Shown in pieces: positions 17,942 to 26,805 of a DNA stretch of 55,257 nucleotides (its first letter is position 1; each line of letters opens with the position of its first letter). The stretch covers positions 1 through 55,257 of the forward strand of contig NZ_RCOS01000076.1 of the NCBI RefSeq assembly GCF_003947435.1, written 5' to 3'. Both the position numbers and the translations under genes were made by a program. The notes beneath the pieces were generated by a model. It was not told the DNA's origin. It made no database searches and worked only from the letters and a program-made list of their open reading frames with translations. The DNA comes from Candidatus Methanodesulfokora washburnensis. Its GTDB lineage: Archaea > Korarchaeota > Korarchaeia > Korarchaeales > Korarchaeaceae.

Positions 17942-18100
17942 TCCTAAAATATAGTAAATAGCTCAAAATCAGAATGATTTAGTAAATTCCCTAGCTCTCT
18001 GTATCCTTCTTCTATATCTTTACTAATGCTATCATATTTCCCAATCCGACTTTAACAGAAATATTTTTTAAGTAGAGCAACAGAAAAATTTGGTGGGATC

Positions 18101-19441
18101 TTGTCTGAGGATGTGAACAAGCCGTACAAACTTGCAATGGAATATGCCAAGTTTTACGGGGGAAAGGTGGAGATAGCCCCTAGAGTTCCGGTTTATGAGC
18201 TGAAGGACTTTGCTGTTTGGTACACTCCCGGAGTTGCTCAGGTATCGAGGGAGATACAGAAGGATCCCGATCTATCACTTGAGTACACAAATAGATGGAA
18301 CACTATAGCTGTTCTGACAAATGGAACTAGAGTGCTTGGGCTCGGGGACATAGGACCTGAGGCATCTCTTCCTGTGATGGAGGGAAAGGCGCTCCTCTTC
18401 AAATACTTGGGCGGAGTGGATGCATTTCCCCTTCCGATAAGAACAAAGGATCCTGATCAGTTCATAGAGACAGCTAAGCTCCTTGAACCAGCCCTAGGAG
18501 GGATAAATCTTGAGGATATAAGATCTCCGGATTGCTTTTACATTTTGGAGAGGCTCAGAAAGGAGATGGATATACCAGTTTGGCATGATGACCAGCAGGG
18601 AACTGCTGGGGCAACGATAGCAGGTCTCATAAATGCGTTAAAACTCACGGGAAGAAGCGTTAAGGACACGAAAATAGCGTTCATAGGTTGTGGAGCTGCC
18701 AATATAGCAAACGCAAGACTCGCATTTGTCATAGGAATAAGACCTGAGAATGTGATAATGACCGATACAAAGGGAATACTCTACAGAAGTAGACCTGATA
18801 TAGAGGAGATGAAGAAGGAGAACCCATGGAAGTATGAGATGGCAATTAAGACCAATCCTGAGGAGAGAAAGGGAGGGATAGCAGAGGCATTAGAGGGGAT
18901 GGATGTTGTAATATCGGCTAGCACACCGGGGCCTGGAGTGATAAAACCCGAGTGGATAAAAAAGATGAACAAGGACCCGATAGTCTTTGCAGAGGCAAAT
19001 CCAGTGCCAGAGATATGGCCTTGGGAGGCAAAGGAAGCAGGGGCTAGGATAGTTGCAACTGGAAGAAGCGATTTTCCAAATCAGGTGAACAACAGCCTTG
19101 TGTTCCCAGCTGTCTTCAGAGGAGTTCTTGATGTCAGGGCTAGAACAATAACAGATGAGATGGCTGCCGAAGCAGCAAGAGCTCTGGCAAAATATGCAGA
19201 AGAGAAAGGGCTCAGAGAGGACTACATAATACCCACCATGACGGAGGCAGAGGTGTTCCCATATGTGGCAGCTGCAACAGGTCTCAAGGCAATAGAGCAG
19301 GGAGTTGCTAGAAAGAAGCTCTCTAGAGATGAGCTACTGGAGAGGGCAAGGGAGATGATAGGAAGAGCGCAGAGCCAGATGAAGGTCCTCATGGAGTCAG
19401 GCATCATAAAGAAACCTCCTAAGGGGAAGATATACTACTGA
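18101..19441 (+). CDS. NAD(P)-dependent malic enzyme
   Basis: The 446-residue product is a malic enzyme of the short prokaryotic type, without the phosphotransacetylase tail. It shows VWYTPGVA, TNGTRVLGLGDIGP, the metal/substrate segment WHDDQQGTA, a Rossmann GCGAAN and the C-terminal FPNQVNNSLVFP. It oxidatively decarboxylates malate to pyruvate with NAD(P)H formation, joining the C4 acid pool to 2-oxoacid oxidation. TTG start at 18101 with GGTGGG five bases upstream; a TATA-like tttttaag lies near 18065. A T-rich stretch follows the stop. Confidence 0.92.
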   Translation: MSEDVNKPYKLAMEYAKFYGGKVEIAPRVPVYELKDFAVWYTPGVAQVSREIQKDPDLSLEYTNRWNTIAVLTNGTRVLGLGDIGPEASLPVMEGKALLFKYLGGVDAFPLPIRTKDPDQFIETAKLLEPALGGINLEDIRSPDCFYILERLRKEMDIPVWHDDQQGTAGATIAGLINALKLTGRSVKDTKIAFIGCGAANIANARLAFVIGIRPENVIMTDTKGILYRSRPDIEEMKKENPWKYEMAIKTNPEERKGGIAEALEGMDVVISASTPGPGVIKPEWIKKMNKDPIVFAEANPVPEIWPWEAKEAGARIVATGRSDFPNQVNNSLVFPAVFRGVLDVRARTITDEMAAEAARALAKYAEEKGLREDYIIPTMTEAEVFPYVAAATGLKAIEQGVARKKLSRDELLERAREMIGRAQSQMKVLMESGIIKKPPKGKIYY

Positions 19442-19443
19442 TA

Positions 19444-19463
19444 ACAACCTTTTTCTTTTTAAT
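19444..19463 (+). terminator. Probable T-rich terminator after the malic enzyme gene
   Basis: Just after the stop at 19441 the plus strand reads aacaacctttttctttttaa. Two runs of five T are typical of archaeal intrinsic termination, which needs no hairpin. The next gene starts only 38 bases after the stop, so read-through is possible. Confidence 0.35.
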
Positions 19464-19478
19464 TGACTTTGTTGCTCG

Positions 19479-20993
19479 ATGAAACTCAGGTGGTGCAGGA
19501 ACTGCAATGTCCCGCTGATCTCAGATAGATGCGAGTCATGCGGAGAGCTTGGACTTGAGGTTCCGATATCCAGAACATCTGATCCAAGACCTGCATGGGA
19601 ATCAGACCTAAAGTTGCTGAGAGAGGTATTGGAAAAGGAATATGGGGCTGGATGCTACGCTGACCTTCTTAGAAACGGTGATTCCGTTGTCCTATTCGGA
19701 AGAGCACCCTACATGGACACATCTTATGAGGTTATATCCGATGGAGCTGTTTTAGGGCATCTCTTTTTCGATCTCTTCTCCTTCTCCTGGAAGTTTAAGC
19801 CCTCGGAGGCAGGAGCTGTGAGAATAGAGCACAGAATGGAGAAAATAAACCGTGTTGCTGATAAAGGAGAGGTTGTTGGAGAGGCAAAGGAGGGAGATCC
19901 GGATTTCAAATTAACTCTGAATGGAATAGCCTGTAAAATTGGGAACAAGTATGTCATCACAAGAGTGTTCAAGGGGAGGAAAGCAATCGATGTGAAACAG
20001 GATAGAAAGCTCTTGTTCGAGGCTAATGAGAGGGAGATAGGGCTGAAGGGATCGAGAGCATCCCTTTTCATCTACAGAATGTGGAGGAAGCATGGAAAAC
20101 TTGTTGTATCATTTTCTGGGGGAAAGGACAGCGCAGTGATTCTGGATCTTGCTGAGAAAAGCGGATGCGACTATATTGTGTACTTCAATGACACGGGAAT
20201 AGAGATGCCCGAGACAGTTGAGCAGTCCAAGAAAGCAGATATAGTGGGCTCTGCTGGCGATTCCTTCTGGAGGTACGTCCCCAAGTTCGGACCTCCTGCA
20301 AGGGACTACAGGTGGTGCTGCAAAGTGCTAAAGCTGGTACCAACTTATAAAGCATTGAAAGGAGTTACCAAGATGACGCTTGTGGGACAGAGAAGGTTCG
20401 AATCCCTCGACAGGATGAGAAGCAAGAAAGTGTGGATGAATGATTGGCTTCCAGGAATCCTTACAGCAGCTCCGATAAATGAGTGGACAGCTTTGGATGC
20501 ATGGCTGTATGTCATGAGCAGGAAGGTAGAGGTCAACAAGCTGTACTTCATGGGTTTTGAGAGAATAGGATGCTATCTCTGCCCATCAGCTAGAATATCA
20601 GACTTCCTGAAAGTAAAGGAGATCCACCCAGAGCTCTGGAAGAGATGGGAGGATTTCCTTTTCTCCACAGGATGGAGCGAGAATCAGGTGAAATACGGGC
20701 TCTGGAGATGGATTGATGTGCCGAAAAGGTTCAGAATATTCGGAGAAGGAAGAAAAAGAATTGAACTATCTGAGGCATCAAAAATACCGAGAGAAAGGCT
20801 GATGAACTTAGCAAAGACGTCAAGTCCAGAGGATCCAGCTGTGATGATAAGAGCTTCATTTTGCGCTGGCTGCGGTGTATGCTCAACTTACTGTGATGCA
20901 ATAGAGATCAGGAATGGACTTGCATTCATAACAGATAGATGCAATTCTTGCGGCCTCTGCAACAGATTATGTCCCCTTCTTCTTCACCATTAG
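19479..20993 (+). CDS. Zinc ribbon - PUA - PAPS-reductase-like - ferredoxin fusion protein
   Basis: Four modules are visible in 504 residues: an N-terminal zinc ribbon (CRNC and CESC, residues 6-21); a PUA-like RNA-binding segment (about 150-170, GNKYVITRVFKGRKAIDV); an adenine nucleotide alpha hydrolase/PAPS reductase domain with PP-loop SFSGGKDSAV near 209-218 and RDYRWCCK/GCYLCP cysteines; and a C-terminal 4Fe-4S domain (CAGCGVCSTYC and CNSCGLCNRLCP). The family is conserved in archaea without a settled function. PUA plus PP-loop plus Fe-S clusters suggests RNA thiolation or sulfur transfer rather than assimilatory PAPS reduction. Its end overlaps the convergent nfeD gene by 27 bases. Confidence 0.85.
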   Translation: MKLRWCRNCNVPLISDRCESCGELGLEVPISRTSDPRPAWESDLKLLREVLEKEYGAGCYADLLRNGDSVVLFGRAPYMDTSYEVISDGAVLGHLFFDLFSFSWKFKPSEAGAVRIEHRMEKINRVADKGEVVGEAKEGDPDFKLTLNGIACKIGNKYVITRVFKGRKAIDVKQDRKLLFEANEREIGLKGSRASLFIYRMWRKHGKLVVSFSGGKDSAVILDLAEKSGCDYIVYFNDTGIEMPETVEQSKKADIVGSAGDSFWRYVPKFGPPARDYRWCCKVLKLVPTYKALKGVTKMTLVGQRRFESLDRMRSKKVWMNDWLPGILTAAPINEWTALDAWLYVMSRKVEVNKLYFMGFERIGCYLCPSARISDFLKVKEIHPELWKRWEDFLFSTGWSENQVKYGLWRWIDVPKRFRIFGEGRKRIELSEASKIPRERLMNLAKTSSPEDPAVMIRASFCAGCGVCSTYCDAIEIRNGLAFITDRCNSCGLCNRLCPLLLHH

Positions 20994-22247
20994 AACTCCT
21001 TCTCTTCTTCCCACGACCTCAACTTTCTCTCCTGCTTTTATCTCTTCATCCGATGTGGCCTTCCAGAGCTCACCCTTTATCCTCACATACCCCTCCTTTC
21101 CTGGAGCTATGTCGTCTACAGCAACTCCAGTTCCAGTTGGAAGCCACTCAACAGGCCTTCTCCTTATTATAGATGATATCCCCTTTATGAAGATTATGGA
21201 TATAGCTATTCCAACTCCTCCTATTGATAAGATGAGTTTGACCATAGTGTCGAACATCCAGCTCGATGATATGAGAGTTGGTCTCCAAGGACTCCCTATC
21301 ATCAAAAGAACAGCCATTATTAGAAGGGCTGTGGAAGCAATTGCCCCAATTCCATGCAATCCTTTCTTCACTTCAGCTATAAATAGGACAGCTGATACCG
21401 CTAAGAGGATCAAGCTTGCCAGATCAACACTAACTCCCATTCCTATCAATCCTAGCAGTATCATTATGGCTCCAGCGACCTCAGCTCCCCATCCCGGTGT
21501 CATGAGGCCCACTAAAAGGACCATGAATCCTATGCTGAAGAGAAGGCTGGAGATAACCGGATCCGAGAGCTGTCTCATCACCTCAACTCTGGGGCTGGTT
21601 GGCATATACTCAATCAGAGCAGGATATGTAGTGAGGACAAACAGCTTGTCAGCTCTTTTAACTGTTTTTCCATTTGCATTTCTGAGAAGGGAGTCGAGGG
21701 ATGGCTCAACGGCTTCTATAAGCTTTGATTTAAGTGCTTCTTCCGGCATGAAGTTGAGATTTTTTGTCACCATCAGGGAGGCAGCAGTTCCATTTCTTCC
21801 ATGCATCTCAGCATAGCTCCTCATCTTAGTTGAATAGGCATTCAGATACTTGCTCTCATTCAGGGGCGTGTAGCCGACAACGGGCTGTGCAGATCCTATT
21901 GTTGAGTAAGGAGCCATTGCTGCATAATCAGTTGCCATAAGGATGTAGGATCCAGCTGACAGGGCCTGTCCGCCCATCGGGTACACATACCCTATAGTTG
22001 GGACTTTTGAGGAAAGAAGTATGTCTGCTATGCTGAAGGTTGAATCTGCAGAGCCTCCAAAGGTATTTATCTGCAGAACTAAAGCGCTGTATCCATTTTC
22101 AGCCTCAATTACCGCTGCTTTTACCTGCTCTACTGTTGCAGGGGATATATAGCCAGTTATGTTCACTACCAGAACTCTGTTCTCATCAGCACCAACTGAT
22201 AGAATGGGAAGAAAAAGGAGGATTATGAGACAGAGAGGGATCCTCAT
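20967..22247 (-). CDS. NfeD-type membrane serine protease (ClpP class)
   Basis: The 426-residue protein has a signal peptide, a ClpP/SppA-like protease domain (INTFGGSADSTFSIADIL; GGQALSAGSYILMA with the nucleophile Ser; the Lys of the Ser-Lys dyad expected about 40 residues on), four or five membrane helices (about 228-365) and a C-terminal OB-fold NfeD domain (GTGVAVDDIAPGKEGYVRIKGELWKA). In Pyrococcus the homologous NfeD N-terminal protease cleaves the C-terminus of the partner stomatin. Here too its start overlaps the stomatin stop by four bases (22244-22247). Confidence 0.9.
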   Translation of the reverse strand: MRIPLCLIILLFLPILSVGADENRVLVVNITGYISPATVEQVKAAVIEAENGYSALVLQINTFGGSADSTFSIADILLSSKVPTIGYVYPMGGQALSAGSYILMATDYAAMAPYSTIGSAQPVVGYTPLNESKYLNAYSTKMRSYAEMHGRNGTAASLMVTKNLNFMPEEALKSKLIEAVEPSLDSLLRNANGKTVKRADKLFVLTTYPALIEYMPTSPRVEVMRQLSDPVISSLLFSIGFMVLLVGLMTPGWGAEVAGAIMILLGLIGMGVSVDLASLILLAVSAVLFIAEVKKGLHGIGAIASTALLIMAVLLMIGSPWRPTLISSSWMFDTMVKLILSIGGVGIAISIIFIKGISSIIRRRPVEWLPTGTGVAVDDIAPGKEGYVRIKGELWKATSDEEIKAGEKVEVVGRREGVLMVKKKGT

Positions 22248-23062
22248 TTCTTCTCCTCCTTTCTCGCAGCTAGTGCATATGCTAAAGGTCCTGTTGCCAC
22301 ACCTCCCTCTGTTATTATTATCAGATTTCTCTCCCTAGCTATCTCAACCCATGTCTGGAGCTCTCTAAGCCTCATAGCCTGTGGATTCTTTGCATAGAAC
22401 TCAGCTGCTTCAGCCATCTTTTGAGCAGCTAATAGCTCTCCCTCAGCTGTTATTATCCTGCTTCTCTTCTCCCTCTCAGCCTCAGCCTGTTTTGCTATGG
22501 CTCTTAACATCTCCTCAGGCAGAACAACATCTCTTAACGCTACTTGAGTCACCTTTATGCCCCATCCCTCAGTTATCTCATCAACTATGCCCTGTATCCT
22601 CTTTCCAAGTTCATCTCTCCTCGTAAGCAGTTCATCAAGCTCAACTTGGCCTATGACATCCCTGAGCGTTGTCTGGGCTATGAAATTCGATGCTGTTATG
22701 TAATCTTGGACCTTAACAACTGCATCTATTGGGTTCACAACTCTGTAGTACACAACTGCGTCAACATCAACTGTGACATTGTCCTTTGTTATTATCCTCT
22801 GCCTCGGTATATCGAAGCTGAGGAGCCTCAGATCTATGATCCTTGGCTTGTCGACAAAGGGAATTAGGAATATCAGGCCGGGACCTTTTGCACCCAAAAG
22901 CCTGCCAAGCCTGAATATAACAGCTCTTTCATACTCTCTTATAACCCTTATAGCTGCTTTTAGAAAAGTTATCAGGATCCAAGCAACTACAAGGGCTATT
23001 ATTATGTTTATGAAGGTGGAAACAAGGGTTTCCTCCGGTATTGCTGGCATCAATCTCCCCAT
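22244..23062 (-). CDS. Stomatin/prohibitin (SPFH) family membrane protein
   Basis: The 272-residue product has an N-terminal membrane helix (about 13-34), the SPFH domain (REYERAVIFRLGRLLGAKGPG, DLRLLSFDIPRQ, VDVDAVVYYRV, SNFIAQTTLRDVIG) and an Ala/Glu-rich coiled coil that drives oligomerisation. The hydrophobic tail (LIIITEGGVATGPLAYALA) is the type of region cleaved by NfeD. First gene of the stomatin-nfeD operon. The start is either the ATG at 23062 or that at 23050, which follows GGGGAG. Its TATA-like element lies inside the 49-bp repeat at 23082-23130. Confidence 0.9.
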   Translation of the reverse strand: MGRLMPAIPEETLVSTFINIIIALVVAWILITFLKAAIRVIREYERAVIFRLGRLLGAKGPGLIFLIPFVDKPRIIDLRLLSFDIPRQRIITKDNVTVDVDAVVYYRVVNPIDAVVKVQDYITASNFIAQTTLRDVIGQVELDELLTRRDELGKRIQGIVDEITEGWGIKVTQVALRDVVLPEEMLRAIAKQAEAEREKRSRIITAEGELLAAQKMAEAAEFYAKNPQAMRLRELQTWVEIARERNLIIITEGGVATGPLAYALAARKEEKK

Positions 23063-23081
23063 TTTTTTTATGTAATGCAGG

Positions 23082-23130
23082 CTGATAAACCTTCCTATTT
23101 ATTAATTTGAAAGTAAAATCTTTTAAGAAA
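23082..23130. repeat. 49-bp direct repeat, copy 1 (left flank of ECF cassette)
   Basis: This 49-base stretch recurs in the same orientation at 26757-26805 with 47 of 49 identical (39 consecutive identical, 23092-23130); both differences are transitions. It lies just upstream of the stomatin start and holds the TATA-like element for stomatin on the minus strand and a cttttaag box on the plus strand. The other copy lies at the start of DUF116, so the two copies bracket the ECF transporter genes. Confidence 0.9.
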
Positions 23131-23495
23131 CTTCCTGAAAGCAGGTATTGTAGATAGCTTCAGGGCTTAAAAAGCAGAGTGCTGATGGAGAAACTCTACA
23201 TGTCCAAGTCTAAGAAGAGGTATTTAAGTGAGAAAAGTGAAAAGTTAATTAGAAAGAGAACGGCAGCAGGTATTCTGCTCTCAATGTCGTCCACTACATA
23301 AAAGTCCAGAGAATAAAGAAATAGAGCTAATGCAAATATAGATGGAGTTTATTATAAGCTCTGGAATCTGTTGCATGAAGAAGGGTTCCCATATACATTG
23401 CTTTTAAAGTAGATCAATCTTAATGCTTATGTTCTCATTGCTTCATGAGCTGCTAGATCGGACATGTTTTTAATTATCTCCTCCCACTTCAATAT
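23131..23495. other. 365-base gap without a clear gene; possible decayed coding sequence
   Basis: No good gene is seen on either strand. Short protein-like pieces broken by stops occur on the plus strand, for example a stretch ending at a stop near 23412 that reads DGVYYKLWNLLHEEGFPY, so this may be remnant coding DNA carried in with the ECF cassette. Near 23466-23477 a TATA-like tttttaatta stands about 25 bases before the GTG of the ECF ATPase gene and is its likely promoter. Confidence 0.4.
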
Positions 23496-25076
23496 GTGGC
23501 AATAGAGATCAAGGATCTGACGTTCAGATATGCTAATAAGGAGGAGCCAGCTTTAAGGAAAGTTAATATGAGAATTAGGGAAGGAGAAACTGTTCTTCTG
23601 GCTGGAAGGAGCGGAAGCGGTAAATCAACCCTTATAAAGGCGATAAATGGCCTAATTCCAAATAGATACGAGGGCTTCTATGAGGGCGAGGTCAATGTTC
23701 TTGGGGTAGTTGTGAAAGGTGCAAGTCTCTCCTATCTCTCAAGGCTTGTTGGAACTGTTATGCAAGAGGTCGGAAAGCAACTAATTATGCCTAATGTTGA
23801 GGATGATGTTGCATTTGGACCATGTAATCTATGTTTCCCAAGAGAGGAAGTTAGGAGAAGGGTAGAGGATTCGCTAAGGGGAGTTAACGCGATTCATTTG
23901 AGGGGAAGAGATGTGAATGAGCTGAGTGGAGGGGAAAAGCAGAGGATAGCTATTGCAGGCATTCTGGCTCTTGATCCTCCCATAGTTCTGATGGACGAGC
24001 CCCTTGCTAACCTCGATAGCGAAGGAGTCTGGCTTGTCCAAGAGCAGATAAAGATGATGAAGAAGAGAGGGAAGACTATCATTATTGCTGAGCACAGAAC
24101 CGAAGAAATACTAGAGATTGGAGTTGATAGGATCCTTTACATGGAAGATGGGAGGATCTTGAGGGAGATTAAGGGGGAAGATGAGCTTAAGAGTTTATTT
24201 GGAATAATAAAAGTCCCATTAACAGTAATGGTAAAAGAATGCAGAGAATTCCATGTGGAGAGCAAGAAGAGGGAACTTGGGTCGGTTTCTGTAAAGATAG
24301 AGAATGTTAGCTTTGATTATGATGGGAAGCAAGCGCTTAAAGATGTTAATCTGGAGATAAGAGAAGGGGAGAGGGTTGCCCTTCTCGGCAACAACGGAGC
24401 TGGAAAGAGCACCTTAGCGAAGCTAATCCTTGGTATATTGAAGCCAAAGGAGGGGAGAGTGCTGGTATATGGGATGGACACGAAGGAGAAGGAGGTATAC
24501 GAGCTCGCAAACTATGTTGGTCTTGTCTTTCAGGATCCATCCAGCATGATCTTTGCTAGGAGTGTTGAAGAAGAGCTTTCATACGGTCCAAGAAATCTTG
24601 GAGTCCATATTGCTGAGATAACTAAGAGAGTTGAGGAAACATCGCTCAAATGCGGGATACATCATCTGCTCAAGTACTCCCCTTTCGCAACAAGTCATGG
24701 GGAGAAGAAGAGAATCTCTGTCGGATCAATCCTAACGATGAGACCTAAGATCCTGATACTAGATGAGCCATCAGCGGGTCAGGATTATGCAAGTTGCAGA
24801 CAGTTCATGGACTTCATAATGGGACTTTTCGGCGATGTAAAGACCCTTATATTGATAACTCACGATACAGATCTTGCTATTGAGTACACAGATAGGACTG
24901 TAATACTATCCGGCGGTCGTGTTATTGCTGATGGCCCAACTAGGTATGTTCTAGCGAATGAGGATTATTTGAGTTCCGGGAGGATAAGGGAGACGAGCTT
25001 GATAAAAACAGGAAAAAGAATAACCAGTGGTAAGATGGTGTTGAGCCTTAAGGAGATTCTGGAGATCTGCTCATAA
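23496..25076 (+). CDS. ECF transporter ATPase, two fused ABC domains
   Basis: The 526-residue product carries two ABC ATPase domains in one chain (EcfA1/EcfA2 fusion type). Domain 1: Walker A GRSGSGKST (about 36-44), signature LSGGEKQR, Walker B IVLMDEP. Domain 2: Walker A GNNGAGKST, Walker B ILILDEP and a degenerate signature SHGEKKR in place of LSGGE. The energy module drives vitamin or micronutrient uptake through EcfT and an S component, which are encoded convergently on the other strand at 25128-26484. GTG start at 23496, probably leaderless from the TATA at about 23470. The degenerate second signature suggests asymmetric ATP sites. Confidence 0.9.
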   Translation: MAIEIKDLTFRYANKEEPALRKVNMRIREGETVLLAGRSGSGKSTLIKAINGLIPNRYEGFYEGEVNVLGVVVKGASLSYLSRLVGTVMQEVGKQLIMPNVEDDVAFGPCNLCFPREEVRRRVEDSLRGVNAIHLRGRDVNELSGGEKQRIAIAGILALDPPIVLMDEPLANLDSEGVWLVQEQIKMMKKRGKTIIIAEHRTEEILEIGVDRILYMEDGRILREIKGEDELKSLFGIIKVPLTVMVKECREFHVESKKRELGSVSVKIENVSFDYDGKQALKDVNLEIREGERVALLGNNGAGKSTLAKLILGILKPKEGRVLVYGMDTKEKEVYELANYVGLVFQDPSSMIFARSVEEELSYGPRNLGVHIAEITKRVEETSLKCGIHHLLKYSPFATSHGEKKRISVGSILTMRPKILILDEPSAGQDYASCRQFMDFIMGLFGDVKTLILITHDTDLAIEYTDRTVILSGGRVIADGPTRYVLANEDYLSSGRIRETSLIKTGKRITSGKMVLSLKEILEICS

Positions 25077-25127
25077 AAATAGAATCTGCTCTAAGATAGA
25101 ACAAGCGACTTCCTACGGGAAAGTCCT

Positions 25128-25922
25128 TCACGAAGGAGAGGAAATTAGATTCAGTATGAAGAGGGTTATATATACGGCTCCCAGAAAATAGGATGCTATC
25201 ACTAGGAATTTATCCTTTCCAGTTAGCTTGAGCTCCCTGTACCAAGTGTGGCAGCTTTCCTCCCCAAATCCCCTCAGCTCCATTGAATCAGCTATATCAT
25301 ATATGGAAAGTGTTGCAGAGATCGTTACTGGGACCACGAGAGGTATTATCGAGAAAAGTTTGGCTAGGGGATTTCTTCCTCCTCTTGGCCTGAAGCCCCT
25401 CGCCATCTGGGCTTCGAGAGTTTTGTTCATCTCAGCTATGAACTCAGGTATATACCTGAGAGCAAGCTGTATTATATAAGCAGCCTTGTAAGGGAAACCC
25501 ATTTGTCCAAGAGCTGGAGCATAGAGATTGGGTGGAGTCGTGAAGACCACAGTGACTGTGGCTACTGCTAGAGCAAGAAGTTTCAGCACCGGAGTGAGAG
25601 CTCTCCTTAAAGCATCCGGGGATGTCAGCACCTCCGTTAAGGGCCCCTTACTGTACAGCAGGACTATTGTTAGATAATTTAGTAGTGAAAGAACTAGTAT
25701 TATTGTAAGTATAAATTTCCAAGTCCCCTTAGTCTTGTTCCAGGGAAGCTTTGCTAGGAAGTAAAATAAAAGGGATATCAGGAGAAGTGGAATTACCAAG
25801 AATATATGATATGAGACTGTCAGGCTCGATACAAGAAAAAAGAGGAATGTGAGCTTGGCTCTGGGATCTAGCTTGTGTACTGTGCTATCTCCCTCCACGT
25901 ATTTTATGAACCTAGTTGACAT
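25128..25922 (-). CDS. ecfT: ECF transporter T component (EcfT)
   Basis: The 264-residue membrane protein has five or six hydrophobic helices and the diagnostic EcfT features: an N-terminal LDPRAKL segment and the two Ala/Gly-Arg-Gly coupling motifs, MARGF near residue 172 and LRGFG near 216, that contact the ATPase grooves. It links the ATPase (23496, convergent) to the S component encoded just upstream (25924), with a single base between stop and start, so the two are co-transcribed. Confidence 0.88.
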   Translation of the reverse strand: MSTRFIKYVEGDSTVHKLDPRAKLTFLFFLVSSLTVSYHIFLVIPLLLISLLFYFLAKLPWNKTKGTWKFILTIILVLSLLNYLTIVLLYSKGPLTEVLTSPDALRRALTPVLKLLALAVATVTVVFTTPPNLYAPALGQMGFPYKAAYIIQLALRYIPEFIAEMNKTLEAQMARGFRPRGGRNPLAKLFSIIPLVVPVTISATLSIYDIADSMELRGFGEESCHTWYRELKLTGKDKFLVIASYFLGAVYITLFILNLISSPS

Positions 25923-25923
25923 C

Positions 25924-26484
25924 TTAAACCCTTCTAGCCCTTCCCTTAGCAGCTGAGGCGTACGCAGCTACGAGTATTGGAGTTATTATCGCTCCGTTTA
26001 TTGCATCAGTCACTGCTGCTGGCAGGAAGAGAGCATAAGTAGCTTCCTCTATCGTGGAGATTCCATAGCCAAATATGTAGTCTGTGTATGCAGCGAAGCC
26101 CATCCCAACTATCGAGCTTATCACTACAAGTAATATACATGTTATGTAGCCTTTCTTCTTGAAGATATCCTCCTTTGAGATAAGATAAGATGCCAGTCCA
26201 GGAATGAGCCCGAGCAGACCGTTTCCAACATCCCAGTTCCACCAGAATCCTCCCCAACTTATTGCATCGCTTATCACGTTCCCCAGAAATCCAGATACGA
26301 ATCCAACTACTGGGCCGAAGATATAACCGAAAAACATCGGTATGGAGACACTCGGTCTAACAGCAACTAGCTGAGTTCCGGGAATCTGTAATATATTGAA
26401 GAACACATTAAATGCTGCATATAGCGCAGTTCCTATCCCCATGGCAACGAGAGTTGTTGCTGAGAACAACTTCCTCTCGCTCAT
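25924..26484 (-). CDS. ECF transporter S component (substrate-binding membrane protein)
   Basis: About 186 residues with six hydrophobic helices. The Gly-rich VRPSVSIPMFFGYIFGP region followed by VVGFVSGFLGNVISDAI is typical of ECF S components, and WGGFWWNWDVGN may be part of the ligand site. The substrate cannot be told from sequence alone (a vitamin or its precursor is usual). I place the start at the ATG at 26484, preceded by GGTGAT, not at the frame's first codon (26502). An A+T-rich ttaattaatata (26511-26522) is the likely promoter. Confidence 0.8.
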   Translation of the reverse strand: MSERKLFSATTLVAMGIGTALYAAFNVFFNILQIPGTQLVAVRPSVSIPMFFGYIFGPVVGFVSGFLGNVISDAISWGGFWWNWDVGNGLLGLIPGLASYLISKEDIFKKKGYITCILLVVISSIVGMGFAAYTDYIFGYGISTIEEATYALFLPAAVTDAINGAIITPILVAAYASAAKGRARRV

Positions 26485-26756
26485 AACATCACCATTCAAC
26501 ATGAAGACCTTTAATTAATATACTTTTCGAGGAAAAAGATCTCCTGTCAAAAGGACTATGAATGTTAGAAAAAGTTTTAGGTATGGCAGCTTAGATTGTC
26601 AAGGCTTTAGCTATAAAAAAGAGGAATAAGCTCAGAAATGGAGGTTGCACGGATATGCGTTAGAATTGAGTTAAAAGGAAAAAGTAGAAAGATCGTATTT
26701 TTGATTTTGACGATCTCTTTTATTAGAATTTCAGTGAGGACTGACCTCCTGAAAAT

Positions 26757-26805
26757 CTGACAAACTTTCCTATTTATTAATTTGAAAGTAAAATCTTTTA
26801 AGAAA
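26757..26805. repeat. 49-bp direct repeat, copy 2 (right flank of ECF cassette)
   Basis: Second copy of the repeat at 23082-23130, same orientation, 47 of 49 identical. Here it covers the promoter region and possible first codons of DUF116. Beyond the 39-base identical core the two loci diverge, with only patchy similarity (caggt) some 20 bases on. Together the copies suggest that one divergent promoter region between stomatin and DUF116 was duplicated when the ECF cassette arrived. Confidence 0.9.

Noticed and set aside
20390-20415. tRNA T-arm-like GGTTCGAATCC
   Set aside because: It lies within the PAPS-reductase-like coding sequence (RRFESLDR) and no acceptor stem or anticodon arm can be built around it.
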